Below, one piece after another: positions 42,101-45,512 of a stretch of 45,512 nucleotides of DNA. Location: contig CANPTH010000034.1 in the NCBI GenBank assembly GCA_947576945.1, forward strand, positions 1-45,512. The letters run 5' to 3'. This DNA is from an uncultured Lachnospiraceae bacterium. Its GTDB lineage: Bacteria > Bacillota > Clostridia > Lachnospirales > Lachnospiraceae. The notes under the pieces are model-generated. The model saw nothing but the letters and a program-made list of their open reading frames with translations. It was not told the origin of the DNA and made no database searches. The first letter of the stretch is position 1, and each line of letters opens with the position of its first letter. Position numbers and translations under genes: made by a program.

Positions 42101-43771
42101 ATGAAAGAGTACAAAAGAGACAGAAAAAGCAGTGGAAAAGAAATCGTGTTGACAGCAGTGACGGGGATATTACTGGCCGTCTGCTGTGTGTTTTTATGTC
42201 CGTATATGACATTGTGCGCCAAAGCGGCAGGGCGTCCTGTGGCGATCAGCTCCTGTACGATTGCAGGCGGCGATGTGGTATGCCAGATCAGCGCGGGCAG
42301 CGTGCCTTCCAGTGACGACGGTCTTTATCATATTTATGCGGACGAAGTCTGGCAGGATGGTACTACCGGGAAGATCGTGGCAAGTGTAGGAGCGGGCAGT
42401 TCGGTGACGGCTGTTTTTCCGCTGCAGTATAATACTGCGGACTCCAACTTGAGCCGTAAATTTCTCGTGGCGGTAAAACGGGGCGGACAGATGGTTCAGG
42501 TCAGTGACGAGCATTATATTACCAATCCGGAAGCCATAGCCGCTTACACTTCGCCGAGAAGAGATGCCGGTATCAAGGGGATCCTGCCGGATCTGACGAA
42601 GGCGTCCAACGGAGAGCTGCAGGAGCTTGGGATCAAACAGGTGGTTTATAACATGTATGTGGACGATATCTGTTCCGATGCGTCCGCGCCGGGGGCGGTT
42701 CCCTTTGATTATAACGGCCGCACATGGTATTTTAACGGCGATATGGTGGGTAAATTTGATTCCATGATCCGCAGCTTTAACAGCTATGGGCTGCAGGTGA
42801 CGATGGTGATCTTAAACGGTGGAAGAGGGGCTTATTCCCAGGATCTGGTTCATCCGACGGCAAGGGGCGGAGACTGCCCGGGGTATGCATTGAATGTGGC
42901 GGATGCTTCCGGCACGGATCACCTGAAAGCGATCGGCGCTTTTCTTGGCCAACGGTATTCCGGTAAGTTTGACCATGGCCAGGTGGACAACTGGATTCTG
43001 GGCAATGAAGTGAATGCCCGGACTTCCTGGTGGTACAGCAGTTCTGCTTCACTGGATTTTAACGTGAATATTTATGTTAAGGCTTTCCGCATTATTTATA
43101 ATGAACTTAAGAGCGCAAACGCTAATGTGAATGTCTATAATTCCATTGACCAGGAGTGGAACAGGAAGTCTAATCCGGGCAGCTTCCTGGCCAGGGAATA
43201 TCTGGATCAGTTTAATTATTATATCAACAGGGAAGGGAATATCGATTGGGGACTTTCTTATCATCCCTATAATTCCCCGCTGTATGATCCTTATGCGTGG
43301 AATGGCCCGGCAGTGTGGGTCAAAAAGGATAATCTGTCAACACCGTATATCACCATGCAGAATATTGATATCCTGATCGACTATATGCACAGGGCGCAGT
43401 TCCTGAATCCGGCCGGTCAGGTGAGAAGCATCTCCCTGGCGGAGATTGGATATACGTCAAGTTTTGGCGATGCGTCACAGGAAGCATCCATCGCCTATGG
43501 ATATCTGAAAGCGGCGTCCCTTCCGGATGTGGATGCGTTCATGCTGTTTCGGCAGACCGATGATGCGCACGAGATGGAGAGCAATCTTGCACTGGGACTG
43601 TATGATTTAAACGGGAATAAGAAACCGGGTTATGAGATTTACAAAAATCTGGGAACGCCTGGCGAGGGGGCGGCGAAGGCAAGGGCTTCGGAAATCATCG
43701 GCATGGATATCGACCAGATGATCAGCCAGAACATCGTATGGACAAGAGGCGGCGACGGAGTCGTGCAATAA
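42101..43771 (+). CDS. Secreted DUF5722-like putative glycoside hydrolase
   Basis: Exported by an N-terminal signal (RDRKSSGKEIVLTAVTGILLAVCCVFL, cleavage probably after AKA near residue 43). A small beta domain (about 45-150) is followed by a predicted TIM barrel (about 165-530). Two motifs fit clan GH-A retaining glycosidases: WILGNEVNARTSWW with an Asn-Glu acid/base pair (about 302) and SISLAEIGYTSSF with a nucleophile-like Glu on a strand (about 447). Also conserved-looking are SYHPYNSPLYDP and FMLFRQTDDAHE. I assign it to DUF5722 from memory; the substrate is unknown. The start at ATG 42101 follows GGAGGT within the structured leader. A wall-related promoter motif lies upstream. Confidence 0.65.
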   Translation: MKEYKRDRKSSGKEIVLTAVTGILLAVCCVFLCPYMTLCAKAAGRPVAISSCTIAGGDVVCQISAGSVPSSDDGLYHIYADEVWQDGTTGKIVASVGAGSSVTAVFPLQYNTADSNLSRKFLVAVKRGGQMVQVSDEHYITNPEAIAAYTSPRRDAGIKGILPDLTKASNGELQELGIKQVVYNMYVDDICSDASAPGAVPFDYNGRTWYFNGDMVGKFDSMIRSFNSYGLQVTMVILNGGRGAYSQDLVHPTARGGDCPGYALNVADASGTDHLKAIGAFLGQRYSGKFDHGQVDNWILGNEVNARTSWWYSSSASLDFNVNIYVKAFRIIYNELKSANANVNVYNSIDQEWNRKSNPGSFLAREYLDQFNYYINREGNIDWGLSYHPYNSPLYDPYAWNGPAVWVKKDNLSTPYITMQNIDILIDYMHRAQFLNPAGQVRSISLAEIGYTSSFGDASQEASIAYGYLKAASLPDVDAFMLFRQTDDAHEMESNLALGLYDLNGNKKPGYEIYKNLGTPGEGAAKARASEIIGMDIDQMISQNIVWTRGGDGVVQ

Positions 43772-43808
43772 CAGGGCCGGATTTGATAAGTAAAATAGCG
43801 GTAGTGTG

Positions 43809-43916
43809 TAACTGATAGCCATAATTCTTCATACTCTAAAGCATATGGAACAATGCGCAGCATTTTGCCCATTGTTTACGGCGAAAAGGAGAGTGAAGTT
43901 TTATGGCTATCGGTTA
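43809..43916 (+). promoter_or_regulatory. Leader hairpin burying ribosome binding site and start codon
   Basis: TAACTGATAGCCATAA (43809-43824) pairs over all 16 positions (one G-U) with TTATGGCTATCGGTTA (43901-43916), which contains the start ATG at 43903. Stacked inside, CTTCA-(TA)-CTCT (43827-43837) pairs with AGAG-TGAAG (43890-43898), covering part of the AAAGGAGAG site. A third hairpin, AACAATG/CATTGTT, lies in the loop. The fold would block initiation and could be a translational switch (temperature, ligand or ribosome dependent). Confidence 0.6.
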
Positions 43917-45512
43917 TTTGACCATGCAGGCGAGAACTGCGCATGATGCCGTTCCGCTGCAGGGGGTACAGATTACTGTGCTGGACGATGAACAGAATCG
44001 TGTCTATGAGCTGAGCACAGACGAAAACGGGGAGACGGGAAGAGTCCCTTTGGAGACGGTGGACAAGAGGTTTTCCCTGAATCCGGATTTTACGGGAACG
44101 CCTTTTGTCAGTTACAATGTGCTGGCGCAGGCGGAAGGATTTAATTCTGTCTATGTATCGAACATACCGGTCTATGACGGGGAGTCGGCGGTGCTGCCGC
44201 TTATGCTCGTGCCGATGCAGGGACAGCAGGGACGCGATGTGCAGATGCAGATTCCGGTGGGTGCGCCGGCGGTGAGTATGACGGGGGAACGCAGTCAGGA
44301 GGGTGCACCGGAAGGAGATTCAACCTATGTGCTGAGGCAGGTAGTGATCCCGAATCCGATCACGGTTCACCTGGGAACTCCGGCCTCCTCTGCATCGAAT
44401 GTGCAGGTATCCTTTCCCGATTATGTGAAAAATGTTGCCAGCAGTGAAATCTATCCCACCTGGCCGGAGGCGGCTCTGCGGGCGAATATCTACGCGATTA
44501 TTACCTTTGCACTGAACAGGATCTATACGGAATGGTATAGAAGCAAGGGCTATAATTTCGATATTACGAACAGCACGGCCTACGATCAGGCTTTTGTGTA
44601 CGGACGGCCTATTTATGGCTCCATCAGCAGGATTGTGGATCAGATCTTTAACGAGTATGTCCGCAGAAAAGGGCAGAACGCGCCTTATTTTACTTCTTTC
44701 TGTAACGGTACTACGTCTACCTGTCAGGGGTTATCTCAGTGGGGGACGGTGACGCTGGCTGAACAGGGGCGGACGCCCATCAGTATTCTGCGTGCCTATT
44801 ACCCTGACGATATCGAGATTGCCGAGACGAATATTATGACCAATATGCTGTCATCCTATCCGGGGACGCCTCTGCGGGCTGGCAGCAGAGGGCTGGATGT
44901 GCAGACAATCCAGACTTATCTGAACAGGATCCGCCGGAATTATCCGGCAATTCCGGCGATCACTGATGAACCGGGTGCTTTTGGCGAGAGTACACGGGCG
45001 GCAGTCACCCGGTTCCAGAGCATTTTCAATCTGACAAGCGACGGCATTGTGGGCAAATCTACCTGGTATAAGATCTCGGCATTGTATACGGCAGTGACCA
45101 GACTGGCAGAACTGGACAGCGAAGGTAATACGCTGGGAATCGGGACGGTTCCGCCGTCGGCTGTGCTCAGGCAGGGTTCTGCCGGGCAGGATGTGATCAC
45201 ACTGCAGTATCTGCTGGACATTATCTCCGAGTACTATCCGGGGATTCCTGCACCTGCGCAGGACGGTATCTTTGGCAGCGGTACGAAACAGGCTGTGGTT
45301 GCTTTCCAGCAGAGAATGGGGCTTGTGCCGGACGGTATTGTAGGACGCGACACATGGAATGCCCTGTATGCAGCCTGGCGGGGGATCAATCAGAATGTAC
45401 CGCAGCCGGGACCGGCGCCTTCTCCGGATCCGGGCAATGTGATCACTTATACGGTGCGGTCCGGGGATACGCTGTGGTTGTTGGCGAACCGGTACGGCAC
45501 GACGGTGGACGC
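43903..45512 (+). CDS. SpoIID-like protein with two peptidoglycan-binding repeats and LysM (partial, runs off window)
   Basis: The frame is open to the window end (536 codons). Domains: N-terminal carboxypeptidase-regulatory/CNA-B-like beta domain (LTMQARTAHDAVPLQGVQITVLDDE, about 6-105), linker, SpoIID-like domain (about 165-310) with the putative catalytic Glu in VASSEIYPTWPEAA (about 181) and QGLSQWGTVTLAEQGRTPISIL, then two PG_binding_1 repeats (about 325-395 and 425-495) and the start of a LysM domain (YTVRSGDTLWLLANRYGT). It is about half identical by eye to the reverse-strand protein at 18197 over the SpoIID domain. No signal peptide is evident. AAAGGAGAG gives ATG 43903. Its start is in a long leader hairpin. 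Confidence 0.8.
   Translation, partial: MAIGYLTMQARTAHDAVPLQGVQITVLDDEQNRVYELSTDENGETGRVPLETVDKRFSLNPDFTGTPFVSYNVLAQAEGFNSVYVSNIPVYDGESAVLPLMLVPMQGQQGRDVQMQIPVGAPAVSMTGERSQEGAPEGDSTYVLRQVVIPNPITVHLGTPASSASNVQVSFPDYVKNVASSEIYPTWPEAALRANIYAIITFALNRIYTEWYRSKGYNFDITNSTAYDQAFVYGRPIYGSISRIVDQIFNEYVRRKGQNAPYFTSFCNGTTSTCQGLSQWGTVTLAEQGRTPISILRAYYPDDIEIAETNIMTNMLSSYPGTPLRAGSRGLDVQTIQTYLNRIRRNYPAIPAITDEPGAFGESTRAAVTRFQSIFNLTSDGIVGKSTWYKISALYTAVTRLAELDSEGNTLGIGTVPPSAVLRQGSAGQDVITLQYLLDIISEYYPGIPAPAQDGIFGSGTKQAVVAFQQRMGLVPDGIVGRDTWNALYAAWRGINQNVPQPGPAPSPDPGNVITYTVRSGDTLWLLANRYGTTVD

Overview
This window looks like a chromosomal segment of a gut-type Lachnospiraceae (Clostridia, Firmicutes). The evidence is moderate GC, strong AGGAGG ribosome binding sites, a sporulation membrane protein (YtaF), a CIRCE/HrcA operator, SpoIID-like wall enzymes, a NiCo-type riboswitch and a conserved operon of DUF5717/DUF5716-type proteins that I know mainly from this family. 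The species cannot be fixed from the sequence alone. No rRNA, convincing tRNA or CRISPR array is present.

Layout. Bases 1-4.7 kb are decayed accessory DNA: an intact HUH-type rolling-circle Rep, an FtsK/TcpA-type coupling ATPase broken by three frameshifts, a fragmentary small gene, an XRE repressor with a shrunken second copy, a 279-bp palindromic element, and a DUF4258/YgiT-type toxin-antitoxin pair whose toxin carries an in-frame stop. From 4.9 to 18 kb are housekeeping genes: greA, a Ca2+-type P-ATPase, ytaF, a beta-CASP nuclease, thyA-folA, ilvE, a PHP phosphoesterase, a PrsA-like foldase and htpG with a perfect CIRCE element. At 18.2-19.5 kb there is a reverse-strand SpoIID-like wall protein. 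From 19.7 to 26.9 kb runs an operon of large uncharacterised proteins (DUF5717-like, an ASKHA-fold DUF5716-like protein, a helical-repeat protein and a coiled-coil membrane protein), followed by purB.

From 28.5 to 34.3 kb there is a FG-GAP-like exported protein, a two-component system with a membrane accessory protein, and a secreted amidase-deacetylase fusion. That last gene is preceded by four half-sites spaced exactly 11 bp that resemble WalR/PhoP-type operators. From 34.3 to 40.3 kb is a glycan locus (AraC regulator, GH2 beta-galactosidase, GH20 hexosaminidase). It is followed by a NiCo-class riboswitch and a CDF metal exporter, then a secreted DUF5722-like glycosidase and a second SpoIID-like protein with peptidoglycan-binding and LysM domains that runs off the window.

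The most unusual signal is at RNA level. A structured 5' leader occurs twice, 39.5 kb apart, once ahead of the mobile-element ATPase and once ahead of the DUF5722 gene. Its 3' half (about 85 nt) is almost identical in the two copies. Its two 5' hairpins differ in sequence yet keep their pairing. Separately, the leader of the last gene can fold so that both its ribosome binding site and its start codon are buried in a long stem.
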